64,000 nucleotides of DNA from Fusibacter paucivorans. GTDB lineage: Bacteria > Bacillota > Clostridia > Peptostreptococcales > Acidaminobacteraceae. The stretch covers positions 1 through 64,000 of the forward strand of contig NZ_JAHBCL010000027.1 in assembly GCF_018390735.1 (NCBI RefSeq), given 5' to 3'. Below, piece by piece: positions 19,459-29,121 of this stretch. The number at the start of each line of letters is the position of its first letter. Position 1 is the first letter of the stretch. The notes beneath the pieces are model-generated. The model searched no databases. It worked only from the letters and a program-made list of their open reading frames with translations, and was not told the DNA's origin. Both the position numbers and the translations under genes were made by a program.

Positions 19459-20282
19459 TCTACGCCTCCGTATTTACTGCCGGTATACACGCCGATGGTT
19501 TCGCCGCTTTTGCGATCACTCATGGTTACTGTGATGGTATAGACGCCGCTTGCCGATGAATCGTATACACCATAATCTGTCAAATTCACATTCCCTTCAG
19601 TATCTATTGCACTTTCGTTGTCTGCATTTCTATAAACAGCCACACGCAATATGTCATCTCTAATTTCATCATATGCCAACGAAGATTCAGCCGTTGATAA
19701 ATCGTTTTGAATATTAACACTGCCAAGACCACTGCCCGTTAAATTTAGCGTCAGTGTCAACGTCGATACATCTTCTACTGGAATTGCCATCGTCTGATTC
19801 GGTAGACCGGATGCCAAAAGCGTATAGGTTGTTCCTGCATCATCAACTATTAATTGAATCGTGCCGGATGTATCAAACGTGACATCAAAATCACCGGAAA
19901 CAGCTCCTACACCTGTTGTTACCTGACTTGGATAAGCAATGGCAATATCCATTTGATATCGCGCTTCACCTGCTGTTGCAACATATGACCAATTACTGTC
20001 AAAGTAAGCGCGCAAGTTTTCTGCATTTGTTACAATCTCTCTCGTTACCCAAGTTCCGTTGTTAATGGTATTAAAGTAATCATCCAGCGTACCAATGTAT
20101 TTAAACTGTTCAACCATTTGGTTGCCAATGGTTAGTGCTTGATTTTTTTCTGATGCAATCGTCTCACCTGTTGCAGAGATTACAAAAAATTTCATTAAGA
20201 TCCCGGATAAAAGGCCCAAAATAGCAATGGTTATAATCAGTTCAACCAGTGAAAACCCGTATTCGCTGCCGAATCGTCTCAT
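19455..20282 (-). CDS. Type IV prepilin-like minor pilin
   Basis: N-terminal GFSLVELIITIAILGLLSG class III signal. Confidence 0.85.
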   Translation of the reverse strand: MRRFGSEYGFSLVELIITIAILGLLSGILMKFFVISATGETIASEKNQALTIGNQMVEQFKYIGTLDDYFNTINNGTWVTREIVTNAENLRAYFDSNWSYVATAGEARYQMDIAIAYPSQVTTGVGAVSGDFDVTFDTSGTIQLIVDDAGTTYTLLASGLPNQTMAIPVEDVSTLTLTLNLTGSGLGSVNIQNDLSTAESSLAYDEIRDDILRVAVYRNADNESAIDTEGNVNLTDYGVYDSSASGVYTITVTMSDRKSGETIGVYTGSKYGGVE

Positions 20283-21595
20283 GGTATTACCTGTACCTTC
20301 CCAGTTAAAGAATCAATCACAAATCGAGGTTTTTCAACATCTTCATTCGCAATTGTAATATTCAACGGCAAATTGGTATTATTGACAATCGTCGCACGAA
20401 TCCCCACCTGATCAGAAACTTCTTTTCTTGCCGATGAATAAACATTTAATACGATACGATCGCTGTTCGAAGGGGTAAACGTTCCCGAAAATCGATTGCC
20501 GCTTAATTCGTAAACATAATTTAACGTATCGCCATCTCCGCTTACACGAAGTGTTAATGGTACAACACCATTACTGTAATCGTATAAAATGCTGTTATCT
20601 GCACCGCGTTTCATCATGTCTATTTTTTCGCCATTTACCATGTAGTTATTGATAATCAGCGCAAAATCACCATTGTCATTGGCAGCCGCTTCTAAGTCAG
20701 CCTCTGTAAGGGTACCGCCGCTTTCTGAAAAGATATTGCCGCTTTGACCAGCTTCTTCAGGGACTGTAATACCAATTTCCCCCTCGGTTGTACGATCGTG
20801 ATAGCCGACAAAGCGAAGGCTAAAATTGGCTACAATTTGATCTGTACTCGCTACATAACTGCTGTTGGTAATAAAAATCGCCTCTTGATCTTGTTCAATT
20901 AAGCTTAAAAACTGCATCAAATGCTGATAATCTGCGGTCACGCTAATGCTGATATCCTGCGAAAGCACCGCAGCATCCATTGCTGCAAGCTGCGTTTTCA
21001 AACTGTCATCGCTGGCGCTGTTGACGAGGTCTTCAAGTGTCAAAGGCTGCATTCCCGTTTCTTCAACGGTATCAGATGTTATGCCAAGTTCTTCTTCATA
21101 TCGCTTTTTAATATCCTCTTCAACCTGCGCGGTGTATTCACTTGCTTTCTCATTTACAGCCTGTTGAATTTTCTCTTCTTCTGTTAACGCCTCTTTATTG
21201 GCTTGTGAAGCTGAAGCCTCAATAAGGCCAACATCGGATACATTACCAAAGCTATAGGTCGTAATATTTACTGATGCTGTTTTAGAGAAACCCAATAGCT
21301 TCATGAGAATGACATCCTGATTTAGTTCAGACGGAAAGCGTCGCTTCAAAATAACATCATTTTTTTCAAGCTCTGCAATGCGATCATTATAGGCGCTTCG
21401 ATGACTGATTTCATTGTTTATGACATTCTGTTGTTCAATTTTCTGGTTAAATTGAGCCGTTGCCGCATTTAATCCCAATTGTGCATCTTCAAGGAAGAAA
21501 TTAAGTGTTATATAAACGATGCCCACGACTGCCAACACCGATAAAAGCGCTCTCTCTTTGAATGTCAAATTACGACGTGCTTTCTTTCTTGCCAT
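20279..21595 (-). CDS. PilO-like T4P alignment-complex protein with extended C-terminus
   Basis: N-terminal TM plus coiled coil, position after pilM-pilN; 438 aa. Confidence 0.6.
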   Translation of the reverse strand: MARKKARRNLTFKERALLSVLAVVGIVYITLNFFLEDAQLGLNAATAQFNQKIEQQNVINNEISHRSAYNDRIAELEKNDVILKRRFPSELNQDVILMKLLGFSKTASVNITTYSFGNVSDVGLIEASASQANKEALTEEEKIQQAVNEKASEYTAQVEEDIKKRYEEELGITSDTVEETGMQPLTLEDLVNSASDDSLKTQLAAMDAAVLSQDISISVTADYQHLMQFLSLIEQDQEAIFITNSSYVASTDQIVANFSLRFVGYHDRTTEGEIGITVPEEAGQSGNIFSESGGTLTEADLEAAANDNGDFALIINNYMVNGEKIDMMKRGADNSILYDYSNGVVPLTLRVSGDGDTLNYVYELSGNRFSGTFTPSNSDRIVLNVYSSARKEVSDQVGIRATIVNNTNLPLNITIANEDVEKPRFVIDSLTGKVQVIP

Positions 21596-21614
21596 GTATA
21601 CCCCTTATGCCTCT

Positions 21615-22190
21615 CTATTTTAACGCAACTTGAAGCGTAAATGAAATATTTGCATTCTCTTCCAACATTTCATCAAGATTTTCCACAGCTACAGTATTCG
21701 TCTGTGCACTGGTAATGCTATTGACAAAGACACTTTCCACCAGTGATTCATCTTTTAACCTTCTAATTAAATAACCAACACTTTCCACACTATTGGCCGA
21801 TCCGGAAATATTGATATTACCGTTACTGTCATAAGTACAGCTCATGGCATTAACGCCACTCGGAAATGTATTTCCCAATAACAAGAGAATTTCTGTGTCT
21901 AAGTGACCCTTACCGGTTGCATTTAACAATTCATAAGCCGATTGTCTAATTTCCATTTCATTAATCGTTTGCTTAAGATCCATAATTTCATTATATGTTT
22001 CAACATCCAGTGTAATGTCATTTACTTCACGCATCATAAGCTGTGCTGCAATTTTATAATACCCAATTGTACTTATGGCAAAGAGCAATGTTAATGCAAC
22101 GATACCAAATAGCAATTTATGTTTTGTTTTTTCTTTCCTTCGGAGACTCTTTTCGGAATGAAGGCCTTCAAAGAGATTAATGTCTTTCAT
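21615..22190 (-). CDS. pilN: PilN-like T4P alignment-complex protein
   Basis: MKDINLFEG...KHKLLFGIVALTLLFAISTIGYYKI; follows pilM. Confidence 0.75.
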   Translation of the reverse strand: MKDINLFEGLHSEKSLRRKEKTKHKLLFGIVALTLLFAISTIGYYKIAAQLMMREVNDITLDVETYNEIMDLKQTINEMEIRQSAYELLNATGKGHLDTEILLLLGNTFPSGVNAMSCTYDSNGNINISGSANSVESVGYLIRRLKDESLVESVFVNSITSAQTNTVAVENLDEMLEENANISFTLQVALK

Positions 22191-22203
22191 GAAACCTCCC
22201 TGC

Positions 22204-23250
22204 CTATTTTGCAGCTTTCGAACGTCGCTTAAGCTTTGGCAATTTAATGTCTTTTAATAATGGATTATTGCTTCTTTTAGATGTTTCATGCATTAAACAA
22301 CCTAAGACATTTAAATATTGACCGTCCTCTTCTATTCGAGATACAGGGATCGCATGCTCTGCCTTTAAGTGTTCGAAAAAGTAATCAAGTTTTGCACCAT
22401 TACCATAGAGGATAATCGCTTCGATACGTCCCTCTAATTTATTATAGTTGAAAAAATCAAGTGTTTGCCTGATTTCATCTTCTATGCGCAGGCAACTGAG
22501 GCGTACATATTTTCGCATATCCTCTTCAGTAATGCCAAAAGCCTCATATTTTCCAAGGCGACATTCCAGCGCCTGTGATTTTTCAAGTCCTAGTTCTCTT
22601 TCCAGCATTTCATCAATCATATTGCAGCCACCCGGCACAAAACGATTAAAGAGGATACGCCCGCGACGCGTTAATGTCACGCAGGTAGCGTTTTCACCAA
22701 AATCTATGAGTATCGCATTTTCAGCACGGTAGACATCGACGAGTTTCGCCTGATAATACTTTGCTACAGCATTGGGATGAATATCCATATAGCTAGGATC
22801 AACATCTAGCAGCTCTGCTAATAAAACATAGGAATCAATTAAATCCTTGGGCATTAACACCAAAATCCCTGATATAGTCTCTTCATTCTGCTCATAAATG
22901 CGGTATGACATGGTGTGCGAATCCAAAATCGTACTCAATGTCTCTGTTATTTGAAGCTCTAGCGCACCGCGTATCTCCTCATCACCTTCGAAAAAAGGAA
23001 TTTGAAACTGCCTAATAATACAGGTGGATGTGTTGACAGATACAGCCAATGACTGCACGCGCCATTTTCTCGCATGGAGCGCTGCCGTTAATGCATCCGC
23101 AATAGGTTCCGGATTTGTCAGCCGTCCATCAAAATATGTGCCCAGCGGCGTTTCTATCTCAAAGACTTCCTTGAGTTTATCACCCTGTTGATATGCAATC
23201 TTCATATAAGCTTTGCCAATATCCAGCGCTAAAATCTTTTCACTGCTCAT
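22204..23250 (-). CDS. pilM: PilM-like actin-fold T4P assembly protein
   Basis: SSEKILALDIGKAYMKIAYQQG..., AILIDFGENATCVTL...GGCNMIDEML. Confidence 0.88.
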   Translation of the reverse strand: MSSEKILALDIGKAYMKIAYQQGDKLKEVFEIETPLGTYFDGRLTNPEPIADALTAALHARKWRVQSLAVSVNTSTCIIRQFQIPFFEGDEEIRGALELQITETLSTILDSHTMSYRIYEQNEETISGILVLMPKDLIDSYVLLAELLDVDPSYMDIHPNAVAKYYQAKLVDVYRAENAILIDFGENATCVTLTRRGRILFNRFVPGGCNMIDEMLERELGLEKSQALECRLGKYEAFGITEEDMRKYVRLSCLRIEDEIRQTLDFFNYNKLEGRIEAIILYGNGAKLDYFFEHLKAEHAIPVSRIEEDGQYLNVLGCLMHETSKRSNNPLLKDIKLPKLKRRSKAAK

Positions 23251-23258
23251 CTGTACTC

Positions 23259-23840
23259 CTAAATATCCGACCTCAATAATATGGTCGTTACGATCGTCTC
23301 TGTCAATGATGCTGACACACGGTATCGAACACTGACATCAAAGTATTTTAATACATCTACACCGTCAATATTCTGTGTCGTTTGTTTATCAAATACAATG
23401 TCTTCAATATATTTGGATTCGACAATTGGATACCAAGTTGTCGAAGAATTTTCATAGTCATTGGACGAAGTGCCAAAAGCCACTTCCAGCACATCACACC
23501 ATTCGTCATCAATTTGTTGATTGGTTATACGCATCCACTGGTAAGAATACGGATTGTTTTCAATAATAAAGGCCGTATCTGGGTCATAAATTTGAAGATA
23601 CGCCGTACTGTCAACGGTTACAAATTGAATGCGTCCGGCTGCATCATGCCGATGTACTTCTGCTACCACATATTGTACCGTTAGATTGGCGTCTTGTGTT
23701 GCTTCAATTTCTTGTGAAATACGGCTGTTCTGATTCGCTGAAAAAAACATCAGTCGCGACATCAAACCACCGACAATTCCTAAAATCGCAATAACGATCA
23801 CCAGTTCTACCAATGTAAAACCATTGCTTCGCTTTTCCAC
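23259..23840 (-). CDS. Type IV prepilin-like minor pilin
   Basis: MEKRSNGFTLVELVIVIAILGIVGG. Confidence 0.88.
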   Translation of the reverse strand: MEKRSNGFTLVELVIVIAILGIVGGLMSRLMFFSANQNSRISQEIEATQDANLTVQYVVAEVHRHDAAGRIQFVTVDSTAYLQIYDPDTAFIIENNPYSYQWMRITNQQIDDEWCDVLEVAFGTSSNDYENSSTTWYPIVESKYIEDIVFDKQTTQNIDGVDVLKYFDVSVRYRVSASLTETIVTTILLRSDI

Positions 23841-24217
23841 TAATGTGTCTCCTCAATTTCTACCTTACCGAATAAGCCGCTATTGATATAGCGATACGTA
23901 TAGCCGCCTCGAAAAGCAATATCGAATGTATCATGCAGCGTCGTCATCCAAACTGTCAAGTCAGCATTATCCTCCGCAATTGTCGTTTCAGTTGCATCTG
24001 TTGTCTGGCTAATCTGCTTACCATAAAGAACGTAATACTGTTTCAGCCCCATAGTGATTTCATTCTCATAGCCTTCAAGTGAAATATTACTTTCCATTTG
24101 CTTAGCTCCTAAAAATATGGGAGCACCAATTAATAGTAGTGTGCTTATAATGGCAATTACAACAATTAGTTCAATCATAGTAAAACCACATTTTGTTAAT
24201 ATTTGTAATTTATTCAT
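23840..24217 (-). CDS. Type IV prepilin-like minor pilin
   Basis: MNKLQILTKCGFTMIELIVVIAIIS; start moved to internal ATG. Confidence 0.8.
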   Translation of the reverse strand: MNKLQILTKCGFTMIELIVVIAIISTLLLIGAPIFLGAKQMESNISLEGYENEITMGLKQYYVLYGKQISQTTDATETTIAEDNADLTVWMTTLHDTFDIAFRGGYTYRYINSGLFGKVEIEETH

Positions 24218-24256
24218 ACAACTCCACAACCTCATACAGTAGCCCTATTAGAAATA

Positions 24257-24280
24257 GAGAAAAGAGGCGCGTAGCGCCTC
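24257..24280 (-). terminator. Intrinsic terminator-like hairpin inside the pil operon, after the major pilin
   Basis: Minus GAGGCGCtacGCGCCTC followed by TTTTCTC. Confidence 0.6.
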
Positions 24281-24288
24281 ATGACCAA

Positions 24289-24744
24289 TTAATATGTTAC
24301 TTCGCCAGTATCTACATTAATTGTAGCCGTTCCGTTTGCAGAAACAATTCTCAGATAATTATATGCAGATGTTGCCGTTCCAGTTGAAGCAGGAATTGCA
24401 GTATCTGTAGTAAACGTAGAAACAGTATCATAACTTGCACTTGTTAAGCCAGAAATTGCTAATGCATTCCCATCTGTATCTTTATAAGTTAATGTTCCTC
24501 CAGAATAATAAATAACATCAACGAGTGGAGGCTTAACTCCATTTTTAGCTGTATAAATTGATATCATGTTATTTAATGCGGTTGCATCACTTTTTAACCT
24601 AGCAGTTTTTGCTTCATTTGTGTAATTTCCCAATCTCGGCATCATCATTCCTGCGAGAATACCAATAATTGCGATAACGACGATCAACTCGACGAGTGTA
24701 AAGCCTTTGTTATTTTTGCGTTTTTTCATGATTTTGTTAAACAT
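24289..24744 (-). CDS. pilA: Type IV pilin, probable major pilin
   Basis: MKKRKNNKGFTLVELIVVIAIIGILAGMM; directly downstream of pilC. Confidence 0.88.
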   Translation of the reverse strand: MFNKIMKKRKNNKGFTLVELIVVIAIIGILAGMMMPRLGNYTNEAKTARLKSDATALNNMISIYTAKNGVKPPLVDVIYYSGGTLTYKDTDGNALAISGLTSASYDTVSTFTTDTAIPASTGTATSAYNYLRIVSANGTATINVDTGEVTY

Positions 24745-24795
24745 TTTAATGCCCTCCTAAAAAAGTTCCCTTTTCTTCTTATTTTTTATCGTGGA

Positions 24796-26007
24796 CTACA
24801 ACATCTCCATTGTAGTTTCCATAATTTTCATCAACGGCAACATGACCGATACGAGAATCGATCCGACGACGCCCGCCATTAAAATCAGCATGAGCGGCTC
24901 AATCATCGTCGTCGCCCGCCCTATGGCTTCTTCAACTTCATCATCAAAGAAGCCTGCCGTTCTTGCTAAAATATCATCCAATTCACCGGTGCGCTCACCA
25001 ACAGCAATCATTTGCGTCAGCAGCGGTGGAAAAACACCCACGGTTTGAATTGACTTGGATAATCCATACCCTTTCCGAATATCCTCTCTACAGGTGGTAA
25101 ATCTATTTTCTACTTCGACATTACCAAGCAGTGTACTCATGATTTCAATTGCATCAATCATGGAAATCCCACTTCTCAATAAAATCGACATACTGCGCGC
25201 AAAGCGCGCGGTGATGATTTTCGCAGTAACGCCTTTGATAATCGGCACCCTTAACATCAGGCGATCCAGCACTTCTCTGCCGGCCGCCGACTTTCGCCAG
25301 TTGAGAAAAGCAGTGACACCCGCTGCAACAACGGCAATGATCCACAAAAATTTCGCCTTGATAAAATCACTCATGTTGATCATAAATTGCGTAATACCCG
25401 GCAATGTTGCACCAAAGCCACTAAGCGTGTCTGCGAAAATAGGAATAACGACGGTTAAGAGTACAATGACAACGGCAATCATCAGAAAGAAAAGTACAAT
25501 CGGATACGTCATCGCTCCCTTTACTTTATTCTTGATTTTGTTGTCGCGCTCATAATAATCCGCCATCCGGTTCAGAATTTCATCGAGGTTACCACTGACT
25601 TCACCGACTTTGATCATGTTCCTGAGAAACTCTGGAAAAATCTGGTGGTGTAAATCAAGTGCTTCTGATAAAACCTTTCCCTTTCGAATGTCGTCATAGA
25701 CGACTCTCAGTACTTCTTTAAGCTTTGGGTTTCCCGTTTGCAGCGTTAAGATTTCAATGGTTTCCAAAATCGTTATGCCTGAATTGAACAAAACGGCAAA
25801 TTGGCGGCAAAAGACGGTGATATCTTTGATTTTTACTTTTTGAAATCGTTTGAGTAATTCAAAATTTTCTCCGGCTTCTTCAAAACTGACGATGAAGTAC
25901 CCCTGCCCTCGAATGTAGGCTTTGAGTTCAGCATCATTGGCAGCCGTGGTTTCACCTTCAATGACTTTGCCTTGTAAATTCTTCGCTTTATACTTGTAAA
26001 CGCCCAA
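24796..26007 (-). CDS. pilC: T4P inner-membrane platform protein PilC (GspF family)
   Basis: MGVYKYKAKNLQGKVIEGE...; two GspF-like repeats with TM helices. Confidence 0.92.
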   Translation of the reverse strand: MGVYKYKAKNLQGKVIEGETTAANDAELKAYIRGQGYFIVSFEEAGENFELLKRFQKVKIKDITVFCRQFAVLFNSGITILETIEILTLQTGNPKLKEVLRVVYDDIRKGKVLSEALDLHHQIFPEFLRNMIKVGEVSGNLDEILNRMADYYERDNKIKNKVKGAMTYPIVLFFLMIAVVIVLLTVVIPIFADTLSGFGATLPGITQFMINMSDFIKAKFLWIIAVVAAGVTAFLNWRKSAAGREVLDRLMLRVPIIKGVTAKIITARFARSMSILLRSGISMIDAIEIMSTLLGNVEVENRFTTCREDIRKGYGLSKSIQTVGVFPPLLTQMIAVGERTGELDDILARTAGFFDDEVEEAIGRATTMIEPLMLILMAGVVGSILVSVMLPLMKIMETTMEML

Positions 26008-26017
26008 GCTTCACCTC

Positions 26018-27091
26018 TTAGAAAGGATTGTTCAGCAGTGTCTGTAATCCTTTTTTGTCAATTGACCTTAAAATTGCTTCCTCTCTTGAAATCATACGAT
26101 TTCGATAAAGTCTCAGCAGGTCTGCGTTCATGGTTTGCATCCCATCCATGGTGTTGGTTTGCAATACGCTGTTGATCTGATAGGGTTTCCCCTCTCTGAT
26201 GAGATTGCTCACCGCTGAATTGGTTTTTAGCACCTCACAGGCTACGCATACCCCAGAGTCATCCAATTTAGGAATGAGCTGCTGTGTGATAACGCCCTGC
26301 ATAACGGTTGCCAATTGATTTTGAATCTGATTTTGCTGTTCCGGCGGGAAAATGTCCAGTATCCGGTCAACGGTTTTCGCTGCACCGAGCGTATGCATCG
26401 TCGAAAAGACGAGATGCCCAGTTTCAGCTGCTGTAATGGCAATGCGCGTCGTCTCTAAATCCCTCATCTCGCCAACGAGTATAACATCTGGGTCTTCCCT
26501 GAGCGCCGCCCTGAGTGCTGTGGCAAAGCTGTGGGAGTCCAGTCCGATTTCACGCTGATTGACGATGGACTTTTTATGACGATGGAGGTATTCGATTGGA
26601 TCTTCAACTGTTATGATATGTTTACTCTGGTTTGCATTGATAATGTCCAACAGACTCGCCAGTGTCGTGGATTTGCCACTGCCGGTTACGCCTGTCACCA
26701 ATATCAATCCACCCGGTAAATCAGCAAACTCTCTCACCGTGTTTGGAAGTCCCAAACTTTCAAAACTCGGTATGTCAAACGGCTGAATACGAATAGCCAT
26801 CGCATAGGTGCCACGCTGTTTAAACGCGTTAACACGATACCTTCCAAGCCCCTGCCTGGAAAATGAACAGTCTGCTTCACCCTTTGTTTCAAGTTCTGCA
26901 AATTTTCGTTCATCTAGTGCTTGTTTGATAAGTTCCTTCGTATCTTCCTGCATTAACCGCCCAAAGTTTTCAAGGAAGATTAAGTGCTTATGCTTTCGTA
27001 CGCACGGAAATGTGCCTACTGTGATATGAATATCGGATACTTTTAGTTGATCTGCTTTTTCCAGCAAGTCATCTAATGTGAAATTCAACAT
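26018..27091 (-). CDS. pilT: T4P retraction ATPase PilT
   Basis: Walker A GVTGSGKSTTLASLLD; REIGLDSHSFATALRAALREDPDVILVGEMRD; AAETGHLVFSTMHT. Confidence 0.94.
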   Translation of the reverse strand: MLNFTLDDLLEKADQLKVSDIHITVGTFPCVRKHKHLIFLENFGRLMQEDTKELIKQALDERKFAELETKGEADCSFSRQGLGRYRVNAFKQRGTYAMAIRIQPFDIPSFESLGLPNTVREFADLPGGLILVTGVTGSGKSTTLASLLDIINANQSKHIITVEDPIEYLHRHKKSIVNQREIGLDSHSFATALRAALREDPDVILVGEMRDLETTRIAITAAETGHLVFSTMHTLGAAKTVDRILDIFPPEQQNQIQNQLATVMQGVITQQLIPKLDDSGVCVACEVLKTNSAVSNLIREGKPYQINSVLQTNTMDGMQTMNADLLRLYRNRMISREEAILRSIDKKGLQTLLNNPF

Positions 27092-27108
27092 TTCGGCGCC
27101 TCCAATTG

Positions 27109-28776
27109 CTATACAAATACTGTTTTTGTCATTTCATCGAAGGAGCTATCTCCTCTTAAAACAACGTCTTTTGCATTGGCAAACAATGTTGCCATCCCTG
27201 ATTCAACTGCAATGTTCTTTATTTCCTCCGAAGACTGGCCTGTAATAATTGCTTTTTTTAGTGTCTCTGTTATTTCGAGCACTTCATGAATAGCAATACG
27301 CCCTTGATAACCGGTATCATTGCACCTCGTACAGCCTCTCGCACTGAATAGCTTTGTACCCGGTTCAACCCCCAAGACTTCCATTTCAAATGGTTTGGCA
27401 TCATATGGCCGCTTGCAATGCGGACAGAGTGTTCGCATCAGTCGCTGTGCAATGACGCCGACAAGTCCTTCTGCTACCAAAAAAGCGGGGATGCCCATGT
27501 CAACAAGACGTGTTATGGATGTTGCCGCATCATTTGTATGAATCGTCGATAACACCATATGGCCAGTAATTGCGGATCTTACAGCAATTTCTGCAGTTTC
27601 TTCATCTCTAATTTCACCAATCATAATTACGTCAGGATCTTGTCTTAAGATGCTGCGCAGCCCTCTTGCAAAAGTGAGCCCCGCCTTTGTGTTTACCTGA
27701 ACCTGATTAATGCCATCAAACATGTACTCTACTGGATCTTCAACGGTTACGACATTTTGCGAAACGTCGTTTTGTTCCTTGAGCAAGGTGTATAACGTCG
27801 TCGTTTTACCGCTGCCCGTCGGTCCTGAAATAAGTACGATGCCATATGGCGATCGCTGAAACTTATCAATCAAACCGTCTTCATGCTTTGTAAATCCAAG
27901 CTTGGAACGGTCTAAAAGCTGATTGCCTCGATTGAGAATTCTCAATACGAGTTTTTCACCAAATACTGTTGGAAGTGTTGACACGCGAATGTCATAAGCC
28001 CTTCCGTCAATTTCTGTCTCAATTCTGCCATCCTGCGGCACCCTCTGTTCAGCGATATTGATTTCCGCCAAAATTTTAAAGCGCGTTAAAACACCACTGT
28101 AAGAGGTTTTCGGTATATTCATTATCTTGGTCAGCACGCCATCGACACGTACGCGTACATATACTTCGCTTTCAAACGGTTCGATGTGTATATCGCTGGC
28201 ACTTAAGTCAATTGCTTGGTTAATAATTGATTTTACAAGGCGTACTGTTGGCGCGTTCGTGATTTCATCGCCCTCATCCAGCTGATCGTCAAAACTTTGA
28301 ATGCTGAATTCTTTTTTTAGCTCTTCGATGGCCTTTTGTGAACTTTCATCCACATAGTATTTATCAATTGCCCAATTGATACTGTCTTCATCTGATATAA
28401 ACGGCTTGATGCTCTTTTTTGTAATAAAGTGAACATCATCAATGGCATGTAAGTCGAACGGATTTGAAATGGCCATACAGACAACACCATCTTCCATGCC
28501 GAACGGCATAACATTGTATTTTTTTGCGACATTTTGCGGTATCAGTTTTGCGACGCTGCGGTCAACATTCGTATCCATGAGGTCAATCAACGGCAGTTTA
28601 AACTGGATAGACAGCGTTTTAGCAATCTGCTCTTTCGTAACATAATTAAGCTTTACCAACGCTTCGCCAAGTTTTAAAAAATGTTCTTTCTGATATTGTA
28701 TGGCATCCTGAAGCTGATCACTTGTGATATCACCTGAATCGATGAGAATGTCGCCCAATCTTTTTCTATCTGTCAA
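27109..28776 (-). CDS. pilB: T4P assembly ATPase PilB with N-terminal MshEN-type domain
   Basis: GPTGSGKTTTLYTLL, CxxC zinc motif; N-terminal RLGDILIDSGDITSDQLQDAIQYQ-KEHFL-KLGEALVKLNYVTKEQIAKTLSIQ. Confidence 0.94.
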   Translation of the reverse strand: MTDRKRLGDILIDSGDITSDQLQDAIQYQKEHFLKLGEALVKLNYVTKEQIAKTLSIQFKLPLIDLMDTNVDRSVAKLIPQNVAKKYNVMPFGMEDGVVCMAISNPFDLHAIDDVHFITKKSIKPFISDEDSINWAIDKYYVDESSQKAIEELKKEFSIQSFDDQLDEGDEITNAPTVRLVKSIINQAIDLSASDIHIEPFESEVYVRVRVDGVLTKIMNIPKTSYSGVLTRFKILAEINIAEQRVPQDGRIETEIDGRAYDIRVSTLPTVFGEKLVLRILNRGNQLLDRSKLGFTKHEDGLIDKFQRSPYGIVLISGPTGSGKTTTLYTLLKEQNDVSQNVVTVEDPVEYMFDGINQVQVNTKAGLTFARGLRSILRQDPDVIMIGEIRDEETAEIAVRSAITGHMVLSTIHTNDAATSITRLVDMGIPAFLVAEGLVGVIAQRLMRTLCPHCKRPYDAKPFEMEVLGVEPGTKLFSARGCTRCNDTGYQGRIAIHEVLEITETLKKAIITGQSSEEIKNIAVESGMATLFANAKDVVLRGDSSFDEMTKTVFV

Positions 28777-28840
28777 AATATACTCCTATATCATGTCCTA
28801 ATGACAATTATACCGTAAGTCTTTCTTAATAATCTCATTT

Positions 28841-28875
28841 TAAAAATAAAAAATGCTGCAGTCGAAACTGCAGCA
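28841..28875 (-). terminator. Intrinsic terminator, expression platform of the c-di-GMP riboswitch
   Basis: Minus TGCTGCAGT-TTCG-ACTGCAGCA (9 bp stem, UUCG loop) followed by TTTTTTATTTTTA, 65 nt before pilB. Confidence 0.9.
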
Positions 28876-28998
28876 GAACCATCGTAGTCAATAATACCTA
28901 TTTCATCAAACGCCTACAACATTTGTGAAACAGCATTACCACCTTAGACTTCTAGCTTTGCGTCCTACCCTTTCGAATAGTTTGCCCAACACTTTGCT
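28876..28998 (-). ncRNA. Class I c-di-GMP (GEMM-I) riboswitch
   Basis: Minus GTTGGGCAAACTATTCGAAAGGGTAGGACGCAAAGCTAGAAGTCTAAGG...CTACGATGG; CUAUUC-GAAA-GGGUAG stem with GAAA tetraloop; conserved GGCAAAC and GGACGCAAAGC. Confidence 0.9.
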
Positions 28999-29017
28999 AT
29001 TCATGTAACTTTCCTAT

Positions 29018-29046
29018 ATTATACCCCACTTTTAAGGGGTTGTAAA
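29018..29046 (-). promoter_or_regulatory. Near-consensus sigma-A promoter for the riboswitch-T4P operon
   Basis: Minus TTTACA (29041-29046), 17-nt spacer, TATAAT (29018-29023). Confidence 0.8.
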
Positions 29047-29121
29047 CTACTTACTAGGTATATTTTACCTAAACTTTACGCACGATATAGGACTGTGGTC
29101 CTATATTTATTTATATTGCTT

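Noticed and set aside
25055-25555. 166-aa plus-strand ORF
   Set aside because: Antisense shadow of pilC.
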